A DNA stretch of 64,000 nt, taken from positions 1-64,000 of the forward strand of contig NZ_AEKT01000019.1 in assembly GCF_000193635.1 (NCBI RefSeq), in the 5' to 3' direction. The stretch is from Weissella cibaria KACC 11862. GTDB taxonomy: Bacteria; Bacillota; Bacilli; Lactobacillales; Lactobacillaceae. The stretch's first letter is position 1. Each line of letters starts with the position of its first letter. Under the pieces are notes generated by a model. That model had not been told where the DNA came from, did not search any database, and was given only the letters and a program-made list of their open reading frames with translations. Positions 57,078 through 64,000 of this stretch are shown piece after piece. The translations under genes and the position numbers were made by a program.

Positions 57078-57365
57078 TTATCCACCAAAATGGGCTAAAT
57101 TGTGTATTTAACTTTCCCACATTTCCACAGGTGGATTTTTCATAAACATCTGCTTTGTGGATAACCTGTTAATAACTACATTAAATTATGAGAAAACAAT
57201 GAGTTTATGAACGCGTGTTTTCCACAACTTATCCACAATCAGTCCACATACTTATGAACAAGTTATCCACAGAGCGACCGACTGCATACGAACAAAAACT
57301 TGCTTCGCCTTTAATTTCTACGACAAAAATAAAGAGATTCACGTTTTGTAAGCTAGTTATCCACA
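57078..57365. other. DnaA-box cluster
   Basis: Four perfect TTATCCACA boxes: 57156-57164 (minus), 57229-57237, 57263-57271 and 57357-57365 (plus). Two more match at 8 of 9 (57078-57086 and 57218-57226) and at least one at 7 of 9 (57121-57129). Chance predicts about one perfect box per 131 kb per strand. There is no gene in this stretch. Neighbouring genes do not diverge here, which argues against the main origin and for a DnaA-binding or titration site. Confidence 0.85.
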
Positions 57366-57407
57366 AAAAAAAACGGTTTTGCCGCCAACTCAAGCGTCAA
57401 AACCGTT
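57365..57407 (-). terminator. Terminator after the DyP gene
   Basis: Perfect 10-bp stem AACGGTTTTG/CAAAACCGTT and a T-run of about nine, directly beside the last DnaA box. Confidence 0.9.
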
Positions 57408-57412
57408 AGAAA

Positions 57413-58357
57413 TTAAAATAATTCACCATCTGCAATCTCAGCCAGCTTATCTCGTGATGGCACGAAGAATAGTTGACCGGACTGAATAGTTGAGAATGTT
57501 AATAAGTAGTCAGACATATCCACCATCTGTTGTAACATCGCTTTGGTAACTGACCAGTATCGTGAATAGCCAATAAAGTACGTCCCTGTTTTGCCGCTGG
57601 CTGGATCTGAGAATGGCACATTCATCCGCACAATCTTTTGTTCCTCACCATCAATTTCAACTTTAGCGGCAACATTGTGTGCGTTATGGAACTTCTCATC
57701 ATCTTCAAGTTCCAAATCATCAAATTTATGACGACCAACGGCCTTTTCCTGTTCCTCAGTCTTCAGCTTGCCCCAGAAGTCCATATCGTGTAACCACTTT
57801 TGCGCAAAAGCATACGACCCATTCTCATACTCCGGGTCTTCATCCCCGACCAAAGCATAGTCTGCCGCATCATATTCTCCCGGCGCTTCCGTCCCATCAA
57901 TAAAGCCGATAATGGCACGCCCTTCAAAGTAACGGAAGCCTTTTGTTTCATCAACTACCGTTGCAATCGGCTCTAAAAAGACCATCAATTGGCGAACAAC
58001 TTCATAAACCGTCGCCTCAGAACCGGCGCGTACGTGCAAAAAGATATCACCTTCAGACGCCGGCATGTTGTACTTTGGTCCCTGCAATGTGGTATAAGTT
58101 TCCAACTGCTTGGGCACCGGTACACTTGGGAATAAATAATCCCATGCCGTGCGACTGAACCCAATTGACACCTTTAATTGGTCATCAGCCGCCCGAATGT
58201 GCATTGAGCGGATAATCGCTTGCGAACGATCTGCAAATTCTGCAATGGCCGCCTGGTCACTTGCTAAGTTCTCTCGTCGCAACTTTAACACGACGAACGA
58301 CACGTTCTTCCCGACGTCCTTCCAAACGTCCTGTGCTTTGACTGGTTCTACTGCCAT
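57413..58357 (-). CDS. DyP-type heme peroxidase
   Basis: About 314 residues; the signature GFIDGTEAP (GxxDG) is near residue 150, the likely proximal His in FHNAHNVAAK and a conserved Arg follows in KIVRMNVPF. The ATG at 58357 (MAVEPVKAQ) has GGGGGGA before it; the open 35 codons upstream lack a ribosome binding site. It has no export signal or encapsulin tag. Lies in one minus-strand row with an MFS gene but has its own hairpin between them. Confidence 0.9.
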   Translation of the reverse strand: MAVEPVKAQDVWKDVGKNVSFVVLKLRRENLASDQAAIAEFADRSQAIIRSMHIRAADDQLKVSIGFSRTAWDYLFPSVPVPKQLETYTTLQGPKYNMPASEGDIFLHVRAGSEATVYEVVRQLMVFLEPIATVVDETKGFRYFEGRAIIGFIDGTEAPGEYDAADYALVGDEDPEYENGSYAFAQKWLHDMDFWGKLKTEEQEKAVGRHKFDDLELEDDEKFHNAHNVAAKVEIDGEEQKIVRMNVPFSDPASGKTGTYFIGYSRYWSVTKAMLQQMVDMSDYLLTFSTIQSGQLFFVPSRDKLAEIADGELF

Positions 58358-58424
58358 AATTTTGTCCCCCCGCAAAAAATCTAATTTTAGTATAGACCTA
58401 ATATGCGAAGATTTTTGGATATCA

Positions 58425-58459
58425 GAAAAAACGGACACTTCAAATCGAAATGTCCGTTT
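58425..58459 (-). terminator. Terminator after the MFS gene
   Basis: AAACGGACA pairs with TGTCCGTTT, followed by TTTC on the minus strand. Confidence 0.8.
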
Positions 58460-58467
58460 CAAAGAAA

Positions 58468-59628
58468 TCAGTTAATACGGCGTAATAAGACAACGACTAA
58501 AAGAGCCACCCCACCGATTACGGCCCCGACTAATGGCAACATCTGCAAACCAGCATAGCTCATCACCGCATTGCCGACAAACGATCCACCAGCAATGCCA
58601 AAATTCAACGCTGACACGTTTAATGCAGATGCAACATCAGTATGTGCCGGCGCTAACTCGGTCGTCGTCATAATAATACGACTTTGTAGCGAAGCATTTC
58701 CCATGAAAGCCACTAGCCCAAGTAACGCAATTCCTACCAGATACCAACCTGGCCGTGGTAAAAGTAGCAGCTGTAGTAATTGCACGACAATTTGCGCAAC
58801 CAGAATACCAGCGACAACTCCTAGCGCTTGGCGATTCGCTAACCGACCACCAATCACGTTTCCGACGGTCACAAAAGCACCATATAGGACCAAGACTCCG
58901 ACAACACCTGCGGTACTAACACCCGTCACCTGTTGCAAATACGGCCGGATATAGGTGTATAGCACAAATGATGATCCAAATCCTAGTGTGGCCATTAATA
59001 ATGTTAACGAAATTTTCGGATGACGAATCACCGTAATAATCCCCGCTAATTGATTATCGGTCACTAGCGGTGCAGCTGTTTTAGGCACTTGTGTTAGTAC
59101 CCCAAGCCACCCAAAGACACCCAACAAACCAACGACGGCAAACGTGGCACGCCAACCAACCGCTTCACCCAAATAGGTCCCAAACGGCACCCCGAAGACT
59201 GTTGCTACCGTCAAACCACCGAATAGCCAGGAAGCCGCTTCACCTTTTTTACCAACTGGCGCTAGCTTGGTCAAATACACCGATGCCGTAGCAAAAAATA
59301 CGCCATGCACAATAGCCGTTAAAGCACGTGTCCCCAGCAAAATGCCATAAGTTGGTGCGATTGCTGATAACAAATTCAACACTGCAAAGGCCATCATCAA
59401 CCAAGCAAACAATTGTCGTCTTGCAATTCGCCCGACAAAGCTAGTTGCAATAGGTGCGCCCATTGCCTGGGCAATCGCGTAACCCGTGACCAGTAAACCA
59501 ATCATTCCCGTTGATACATGCATGTCCTGCGCAATATCAGTTAGCATACCCACTGGCACAAATTCGGTTGTCCCTATTGCGAAGGTCGACACCGCCAACG
59601 CTATCGCAATTTTATAATAATTACTCAT
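58468..59628 (-). CDS. MFS transporter, AraJ/sugar-efflux type
   Basis: 386 residues and 12 hydrophobic segments, opening with ALAVSTFAIGTTEFVPVGML, the signature of the AraJ/YdhP-like DHA1 exporters. The motif A region is GYAIAQAMGAP then RIARRQLF. GAGGTGTTGAG precedes the ATG. Probable efflux of a small sugar or drug; ligand unknown. Confidence 0.88.
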   Translation of the reverse strand: MSNYYKIAIALAVSTFAIGTTEFVPVGMLTDIAQDMHVSTGMIGLLVTGYAIAQAMGAPIATSFVGRIARRQLFAWLMMAFAVLNLLSAIAPTYGILLGTRALTAIVHGVFFATASVYLTKLAPVGKKGEAASWLFGGLTVATVFGVPFGTYLGEAVGWRATFAVVGLLGVFGWLGVLTQVPKTAAPLVTDNQLAGIITVIRHPKISLTLLMATLGFGSSFVLYTYIRPYLQQVTGVSTAGVVGVLVLYGAFVTVGNVIGGRLANRQALGVVAGILVAQIVVQLLQLLLLPRPGWYLVGIALLGLVAFMGNASLQSRIIMTTTELAPAHTDVASALNVSALNFGIAGGSFVGNAVMSYAGLQMLPLVGAVIGGVALLVVVLLRRIN

Positions 59629-59714
59629 CTCAACACCTCACATAAAGTAACCACTTTAACGTATTTCAACGTTGTACGCTAGTGTTTCCACTATATGATT
59701 CTTTACGACTGCAC

Positions 59715-59746
59715 CAAAAAAGCACAAGACATAAGTCCTGTGCTTC
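59715..59746 (-). terminator. Terminator after rpsD
   Basis: AAGCACAGGAC pairs with GTCTTGTGCTT, followed by TTTTGG. Confidence 0.85.
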
Positions 59747-59777
59747 TTTGTGAACAACAAGTCCGAAATAATTAAAA

Positions 59778-60389
59778 TTATCCCAACTTGTTGTAGTATT
59801 CAACGATAAGGTTTTCGTTGTAATCGTGGTCCAATTCTGAACGCTCTGGCAAGCGAACCAATGAACCCTTCATCTCGTCCTTGTTGAACTCAACGAATGG
59901 CAACGTTCCAGCTTGTGCTTCCAATGAAGCTTGGATGTAAACGTTCTTTTGTGACTTCTCACGAACTGAGATCTCTTGACCTACAGTAACTTCGTATGAA
60001 GGAATGTCAACACGCTTACCATCAACCAAGATGTGGCCGTGGTTAACCAATTGACGTGCTTGTTGACGCGTTGAGGCCAAGCCCAAACGGTAAACAATGT
60101 TGTCCAAACGACGCTCCAACAATACGATGAAGTTTTCACCGTGAGTACCCTTACGGATCTTGCCAGCCTTGTTAAACAAGTTGTGGAATTGGCGCTCAGT
60201 CAAACCGTACGTGAAACGTACCTTTTGCTTTTCAGCCAATTGCATACCGTAATCAGAGATCTTTGCACGACGGCCGGCACCGTGATCTCCAGGGGCGTAG
60301 TTACGACGAGCAATTTCCTTACCAGTACCTGACAAAGAAACACCCAAACGACGTGAAACACGGAACTTAGGTCCAGTATAACGTGACAT
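59778..60389 (-). CDS. rpsD: 30S ribosomal protein S4
   Basis: 203 residues; opens [16 protein letters not shown] and carries the S4 RNA-binding domain [21 protein letters not shown] primary 16S rRNA binder, and in Firmicutes a repressor of its own mRNA. GGAGGAC before the ATG. The 5' UTR of about 185 bases is unusually long and has several inverted repeats, which fits autoregulation. The gene is monocistronic. Confidence 0.98.
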   Translation of the reverse strand: MSRYTGPKFRVSRRLGVSLSGTGKEIARRNYAPGDHGAGRRAKISDYGMQLAEKQKVRFTYGLTERQFHNLFNKAGKIRKGTHGENFIVLLERRLDNIVYRLGLASTRQQARQLVNHGHILVDGKRVDIPSYEVTVGQEISVREKSQKNVYIQASLEAQAGTLPFVEFNKDEMKGSLVRLPERSELDHDYNENLIVEYYNKLG

Positions 60390-60394
60390 ATTAA

Positions 60395-60570
60395 ATGTCC
60401 TCCAGAATTTTATTATTGTTGAATTCTAGAGAATTGCCTCACATTCGTGCAATTCACCCAAACTTTCACCGCTGCAGCGCGGGTACTGGTGTGTTCTCCG
60501 CCATAATTGAAACGGGTCGGTAAATTGTTGACGAGCTTGCGGACAATCCGCTGCAGTTTTCAACACTTCC
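60395..60570 (-). promoter_or_regulatory. Probable S4-responsive leader of rpsD
   Basis: The leader has pairs GCGGA/TCCGC, GAATTG..CAATTC and ACC..GGT, and a pyrimidine/purine-rich core. rpsD leaders of Firmicutes fold into an S4-binding pseudoknot. I could not fold this one, so the call rests on position, length and repeats. Confidence 0.4.
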
Positions 60571-60573
60571 AAT

Positions 60574-60602
60574 AGTTTAACAAAAAGGAAGGACAGTTAC
60601 AA
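60574..60602 (-). promoter_or_regulatory. Promoter of rpsD, embedded in the upstream terminator
   Basis: Minus strand TTGTAA (60597-60602), exact 17-base spacer, TAAACT (60574-60579). The -35 lies in the loop of the terminator of the preceding gene. Confidence 0.6.
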
Positions 60603-60615
60603 GCTGTTCTTCCTT
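60583..60615 (-). terminator. Terminator of the DUF1097-like gene
   Basis: 12-bp stem AAGGAAGAACAG/CTGTCCTTCCTT with one mismatch and TTTTTG. Confidence 0.85.
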
Positions 60616-60626
60616 ACTTCATCTCT

Positions 60627-61127
60627 TTAATTTTGCTTTGAGAGCGCGTCAACCAAGACACGGCCAAGAACACCGACGATAAAGATACCCGCAAGCATCG
60701 CCCCAGCAATTTGCAACGGCATCGTGCCAAACTTCGCTGGGCCACCATTCAAGCTTAAGATAACGATTGAAATGGCCCAACCAGTTAGCCATGCGGCTGT
60801 GTCAACCCAGTTACGAATCCCTGGCATTGATGAAATCAAGACTGCCAGGCCGCCAAGTACGAACAACGTTACGTACAACGTCAACTTGGGCCAGCCCGTC
60901 AAACCTGGGAAGGTGACAGCCATCATCCCCCACGGAATACCAAGCCACATACCAAACAACAAACGCCACTTGTTCTTTGGGTCATTACCAGAGGCTACAA
61001 AGAAGCCCCCAACAATCAACGTTGCGGCGCCAACAGTTACGCCAATAAAGGGTGCAACGACCGCCCATAATGATGGAATCGCTGCGACAAATAATGCCAA
61101 TGCAATCGTTGGATTTAACTTATGCAT
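60627..61127 (-). CDS. DUF1097-like membrane protein
   Basis: 166 residues and five hydrophobic segments, opening NPTIALALFVAAIPSLWAVV, with Pro/Gly-rich loops like GIPWGMMAVTFPGLTGWP. This resembles the DUF1097 inner membrane family (YcdZ), whose role is unknown. AGGAGA precedes the ATG. Monocistronic. Confidence 0.6.
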   Translation of the reverse strand: MHKLNPTIALALFVAAIPSLWAVVAPFIGVTVGAATLIVGGFFVASGNDPKNKWRLLFGMWLGIPWGMMAVTFPGLTGWPKLTLYVTLFVLGGLAVLISSMPGIRNWVDTAAWLTGWAISIVILSLNGGPAKFGTMPLQIAGAMLAGIFIVGVLGRVLVDALSKQN

Positions 61128-61218
61128 CTCTCAATTCTCCTTACAAAAAGTAAACTTTTATAAAACCAAAATTTATTATACACCTTTCAACTGCTTGTGC
61201 AAATTTTAGTTCTAACTC

Positions 61219-61245
61219 AAAAAAACGCCTATATATAGGCGTTTT
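61219..61245 (-). terminator. Terminator after nagR
   Basis: Perfect palindrome AAAACGCCTATATATAGGCG followed by TTTTTTT on the minus strand. Confidence 0.9.
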
Positions 61246-61253
61246 CCTTGTGA

Positions 61254-61955
61254 TTATTTTTCCAAAAAGAACTCAAATCTTGACCCAACATATTGGGTAC
61301 GAACATATTCAAACGGCTTACCAGCTGTATCAAATGTCAATTGGCGCATGACCAAAACTGGGTCACCACGCTTGATAGCTAGGTATTCAGCGACCCGCTC
61401 CGTGACGGCAGCAGCCGTCACGGTTTGTTGTGCATGCCCAATCCGTAAGCCCCGTTGTTCCGACAATGTGCGGTACAAAGAATTGGTCAAACTTTCACGA
61501 GCCAACCCATCAACCAGACTAGCCGGAATTGAAGCAACTTCAAATGCAATTGGTTCGTCATTACCATAACGCACACGTTCCATACGTAACACTTGATCGT
61601 CGTCACCTAATTGCAGTTGTTCTTGTTCTGAATTAGATGCTTTCCCAATGTGGAAAGAAATCGTACGTGACGTGGCAACCTTACCGGCCGCCGCCATCAT
61701 TTCGGTAAATGACGTCACACCGTTCAACTGTTCTTGCACTTTACGTTCTGCGACATAGGTTCCTGATCCGACACGTCGTTCCAGAATGCCTTCGTCGACT
61801 AACATCATGACTGCTTGGCGCAAGGTCATGCGTGAGACACCGAATTGTTCAGCTAATTCACGTTCAGCCGGGATTTTATCTCCTGGGACCCAGCGCCCAG
61901 CTTCAATAGCTTCATGAATTTCGTCATGAATTTGAATGTAAACAGGTGCTGCCAT
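61254..61955 (-). CDS. GntR/HutC-family regulator, probable NagR
   Basis: 233 residues: winged helix (EIHEAIEAGRWVPGDKIPAE then RMTLRQAVMMLVDEGILERR) and a UTRA ligand domain. Family members next to nagA (NagR/YvoA) sense GlcNAc-6-P or GlcN-6-P. It follows nagA with its ATG three bases after the nagA TAA, so both are made from one transcript. It probably controls its own operon through sites upstream of nagA. Confidence 0.85.
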   Translation of the reverse strand: MAAPVYIQIHDEIHEAIEAGRWVPGDKIPAERELAEQFGVSRMTLRQAVMMLVDEGILERRVGSGTYVAERKVQEQLNGVTSFTEMMAAAGKVATSRTISFHIGKASNSEQEQLQLGDDDQVLRMERVRYGNDEPIAFEVASIPASLVDGLARESLTNSLYRTLSEQRGLRIGHAQQTVTAAAVTERVAEYLAIKRGDPVLVMRQLTFDTAGKPFEYVRTQYVGSRFEFFLEK

Positions 61956-61958
61956 ACA

Positions 61959-63134
61959 TTATGCCTCCGCAGTCGGTGCGTCCGCCTTTGAGAAATGACG
62001 TCCTAGACTATAAGTTGCTTCCAACGCTGACAAATCAGCGCTAAAGACGTTCAAGTCAGCGTCTTTGCCAATCCGCAACGTTCCCTTTGTATCAAGCCCA
62101 AACTCGACAGCTTGGTTAACTGAGGCCATTTGGATAGCTTCTTCAATCGATGCACCGGTGAAGGCCATGATGTTGCGGAAGGCGTCATCAAACTCAAGCA
62201 CAGAACCAGCCAATGTTCCGTCAGCCAAACGGGCTTGCTTATCCTTAACCCAAACCTTCTGGCCACCCAATTCTGATTCACCATCCCCAAGTCCCTTGGC
62301 ACGCATTGAATCAGTAATCAAATCAATCCGGTTAGCCGTCTTAAGCTTGTAAGCGACGTTGACCATATCTGGATAGACGTGGAACCCATCGACAATCAAC
62401 TCCGTGCGAATGTTGTCTTCTAACATCGCGTGGCCTGTAACTCCTGGTTCACGGTGTGACATTGGCCGTTGTGCATTATATAGGTGGGTAATGTGGCTCG
62501 CCTTTGAATTGTGCTGTAAGAAATCACGGGTTGCATTTGAGTGACCCACTGAACCAATGATGTTGTTATCTGCCAAATAATCTTCGAAGGCCCGAACGTC
62601 CGCTGCTTGTTCGGGTGCATACGTAATCAAACGAACACGGTTACCTGACAATTCATGCCAGCGCTTCACCAAGTCAATACTTGGCGCAATAATGTGTTCT
62701 TCTGGTTGAGCCCCCTTAAAGTGCGGGTTGATGAATGGTCCTTCCAAGTGCACACCAACAATTGCTGGTTCTTGTTGAGCCGCCTCATTAACAGCCGTCA
62801 TCGACTTTGAAATATTCTCAACTGATTGGGTCATGGTTGTTGGGAAAACAGCCGTAATTCCCTCTGAAATTTGCCCATGCACCATCTTAACGATATCTTC
62901 TGTCACACCGTCCATGGTATCAAATCCATAGGCACCGTGCGTGTGGACATCAATAAAGCCAGGTACAATAACTTTACGATCGGCCCGGACAACGTCATCC
63001 GTTGCCGTCAAAACCAATTCAGCCATTGGCCCCATTGCTTCAATTTGCTTATCAAAACGGATGTAAGCATCCTTGATAACTGGATTTTCTTGTTCCCCGG
63101 TATAGATGGTTGCGTGGGTCAAAACTGTGCTCAT
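61959..63134 (-). CDS. nagA: N-acetylglucosamine-6-phosphate deacetylase
   Basis: First enzyme of GlcNAc-6-P use, giving GlcN-6-P. Metal and active-site motifs: DVHTHGAYGFDTMDG (about 58), GVHLEGPFINPHFKG (about 127), GSVGHSNAT (about 200), HLYNAQRPMSHREPG, LITDSMRAKG (the catalytic Asp near 280). The ATG at 63134 follows AAAGGGGAG; the longer frame upstream has no ribosome binding site. Length 391 is normal. Confidence 0.96.
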   Translation of the reverse strand: MSTVLTHATIYTGEQENPVIKDAYIRFDKQIEAMGPMAELVLTATDDVVRADRKVIVPGFIDVHTHGAYGFDTMDGVTEDIVKMVHGQISEGITAVFPTTMTQSVENISKSMTAVNEAAQQEPAIVGVHLEGPFINPHFKGAQPEEHIIAPSIDLVKRWHELSGNRVRLITYAPEQAADVRAFEDYLADNNIIGSVGHSNATRDFLQHNSKASHITHLYNAQRPMSHREPGVTGHAMLEDNIRTELIVDGFHVYPDMVNVAYKLKTANRIDLITDSMRAKGLGDGESELGGQKVWVKDKQARLADGTLAGSVLEFDDAFRNIMAFTGASIEEAIQMASVNQAVEFGLDTKGTLRIGKDADLNVFSADLSALEATYSLGRHFSKADAPTAEA

Positions 63135-63198
63135 GATTAACTCCCCTTTAAGTGAAATACTAAATTGGTACAGGCGGTAATTAGCCGTCTCTATCATG

Positions 63199-63235
63199 TT
63201 CTTATCGCTTACAAGTTTACACGGTCTAGGTCACT
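63199..63235 (-). promoter_or_regulatory. Candidate cre and dre sites upstream of nagA
   Basis: The minus strand at 63199-63214 reads TTGTAAGCGATAAGAA, which fits the CcpA cre consensus with one mismatch. On the plus strand CACGGTCTAGGTCACT (about 63220-63235) resembles the GlcNAc-responsive NagR/YvoA (dre) site pattern GGTnTAGnTCACT. Both are by-eye matches. Confidence 0.45.
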
Positions 63236-63249
63236 TTTTCCAGTGACAG

Positions 63250-63297
63250 TTAAAAGCCACCATCCCCTGTACATCGACTGGGGATGGTGGCTTTTAA
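63250..63297. terminator. Bidirectional terminator
   Basis: Perfect 16-bp stem AAAAGCCACCATCCCC/GGGGATGGTGGCTTTT, ending the ABC permease gene. Confidence 0.9.
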
Positions 63298-63306
63298 AGT
63301 TAACTA

Positions 63307-64000
63307 TTAATCTGCTGACAAAGCATCAATTGGGTTCAACTTTGCTGCACGACGAGCTGGCAACAAAGCTGCCAAGAATGAAATGACCAAAGCTAAGATC
63401 AATGTCATCACGACATTGCCCAATGAGATTTGAATCATATCAAACTTCGCGATTTGGTAAAGGGCACTGTTCAACCCAGCCCCAATACCGAATGCCAAAA
63501 TCACTGCCAAAATGAAACTTGCCAATCCAATCAACAATGATTCTGACGTGAACAAGTTACGAACGTCCTTCTTGCTTTCACCCAAAGCACGCAAGATACC
63601 AATTTCCTTCGTTCGTTCTGAAACGGACATGAACATCGTCACAATAATCATCAAGGCTGACACAATCAATGAGATGGCCGCAATCGCTGCCAACACATTT
63701 GTTGCCAATGACACAATCGTGTTAATCGTATCCAAGATTGAACCAACCGTTACCGCTTGGTACAAACGCTTGCCATCTGCATCCTTCATCTTGTTGACTG
63801 CCTTTTGGAAGGCCTTCACATCATCGGTATGCTTCACACGAACCGTCACGAACAACGCACGCGTATCCGCACCAGCTTCCTTGTAGGCATCTTCGATGGT
63901 GCCGGCCGTTGTCACGTTAGCTGTACCGGCTTGGCCAGCATCGATAACACCTGCAACCTTGAATGTCTTGTTAATCTCAACTGGTGTCATTCCGTCTGAC
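63307..64000 (-). CDS. ABC transporter permease, FtsX/MacB type (partial, 5' end outside window)
   Basis: C-terminal part of a FtsX-like permease: an extracellular loop domain, then three membrane segments with SERTKEIGILRALGESKKDV between them and the family end LPARRAAKLNPIDAL. The frame is open to the window edge, so the start is missing. MacB/LolE-like exporters of peptides or lipids have this form; the ATPase gene should lie outside the window. Confidence 0.85.
   Translation of the reverse strand, partial: SDGMTPVEINKTFKVAGVIDAGQAGTANVTTAGTIEDAYKEAGADTRALFVTVRVKHTDDVKAFQKAVNKMKDADGKRLYQAVTVGSILDTINTIVSLATNVLAAIAAISLIVSALMIIVTMFMSVSERTKEIGILRALGESKKDVRNLFTSESLLIGLASFILAVILAFGIGAGLNSALYQIAKFDMIQISLGNVVMTLILALVISFLAALLPARRAAKLNPIDALSAD

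Noticed and set aside
57078-57365. Main chromosomal origin (oriC)
   Set aside because: No dnaA or dnaN nearby and no change of gene direction; kept as a DnaA-box cluster only.

Overview
The window is chromosomal DNA of a low-to-moderate GC Gram-positive bacterium. PolC-type replicase, EzrA, sortase (LPXTG) signals, an FMN-riboswitch rib operon, cre and PurBox-like sites and AAGGAGG-type ribosome binding sites all fit Lactobacillaceae. Protein character and gene content suggest the Weissella/Leuconostoc branch, but nothing here proves the genus. Most genes lie on the minus strand, so minus is probably the leading strand. I saw no rRNA, tRNA, IS element, prophage or CRISPR array.

Layout. 0.2-11.3 kb: housekeeping block polC, proS, rseP, cdsA, uppS, a HAD phosphatase and a GtrA protein, with an unannotated 20-codon membrane peptide plus structured RNA between proS and polC. 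11.4-21.7 kb: small membrane and unknown proteins, an Fe-alcohol dehydrogenase with a cre site, an MFS exporter, an OpuC/EgtU-like ABC importer, msrB and a TraX-like protein. 21.8-25.4 kb: riboflavin operon (ribD-ribE-ribBA-ribH) behind an FMN riboswitch, with ribD broken by one in-frame TAA. 25.5-33.2 kb: paired SMR exporters, tdk with a 50-codon gene after it, DUF1810, a membrane-anchored matrixin-like protease, DegV, an aldo-keto reductase and a UvrA paralogue. 33.3-35.6 kb: a DHA2 drug exporter and a divergent TetR regulator with two matching operators.

35.6-47.4 kb is the accessory part: a 618-residue orphan, an amidohydrolase and a peptide-binding protein behind a Trp-Trp leader-peptide attenuator, a frameshifted quinone oxidoreductase, a GNAT remnant, a HhH-GPD-like protein, a J-domain/HIRAN gene pair, a FusB-type EF-G-binding protein with its own leader peptide, and a frameshifted LPXTG surface protein. 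47.6-64 kb returns to core functions: hpt-purA, a Ca2+ P-type ATPase, an AzgA purine permease, a ThiE-like protein, ezrA, a DyP peroxidase, an MFS exporter, rpsD, nagA-nagR and an ABC permease cut by the window edge. A dense DnaA-box cluster lies between ezrA and the peroxidase gene.

Themes: two independent leader-peptide arrangements (peptide uptake and fusidic-acid-type ribosome rescue), several fresh-looking gene breaks (ribD, oxidoreductase, GNAT, LPXTG protein), and one candidate small-peptide/structured-RNA locus. The strongest candidates for undescribed biology are the two leader-peptide loci, the DnaA-box cluster, the sORF-RNA locus at 4.6-5.0 kb and the J-domain/HIRAN pair.
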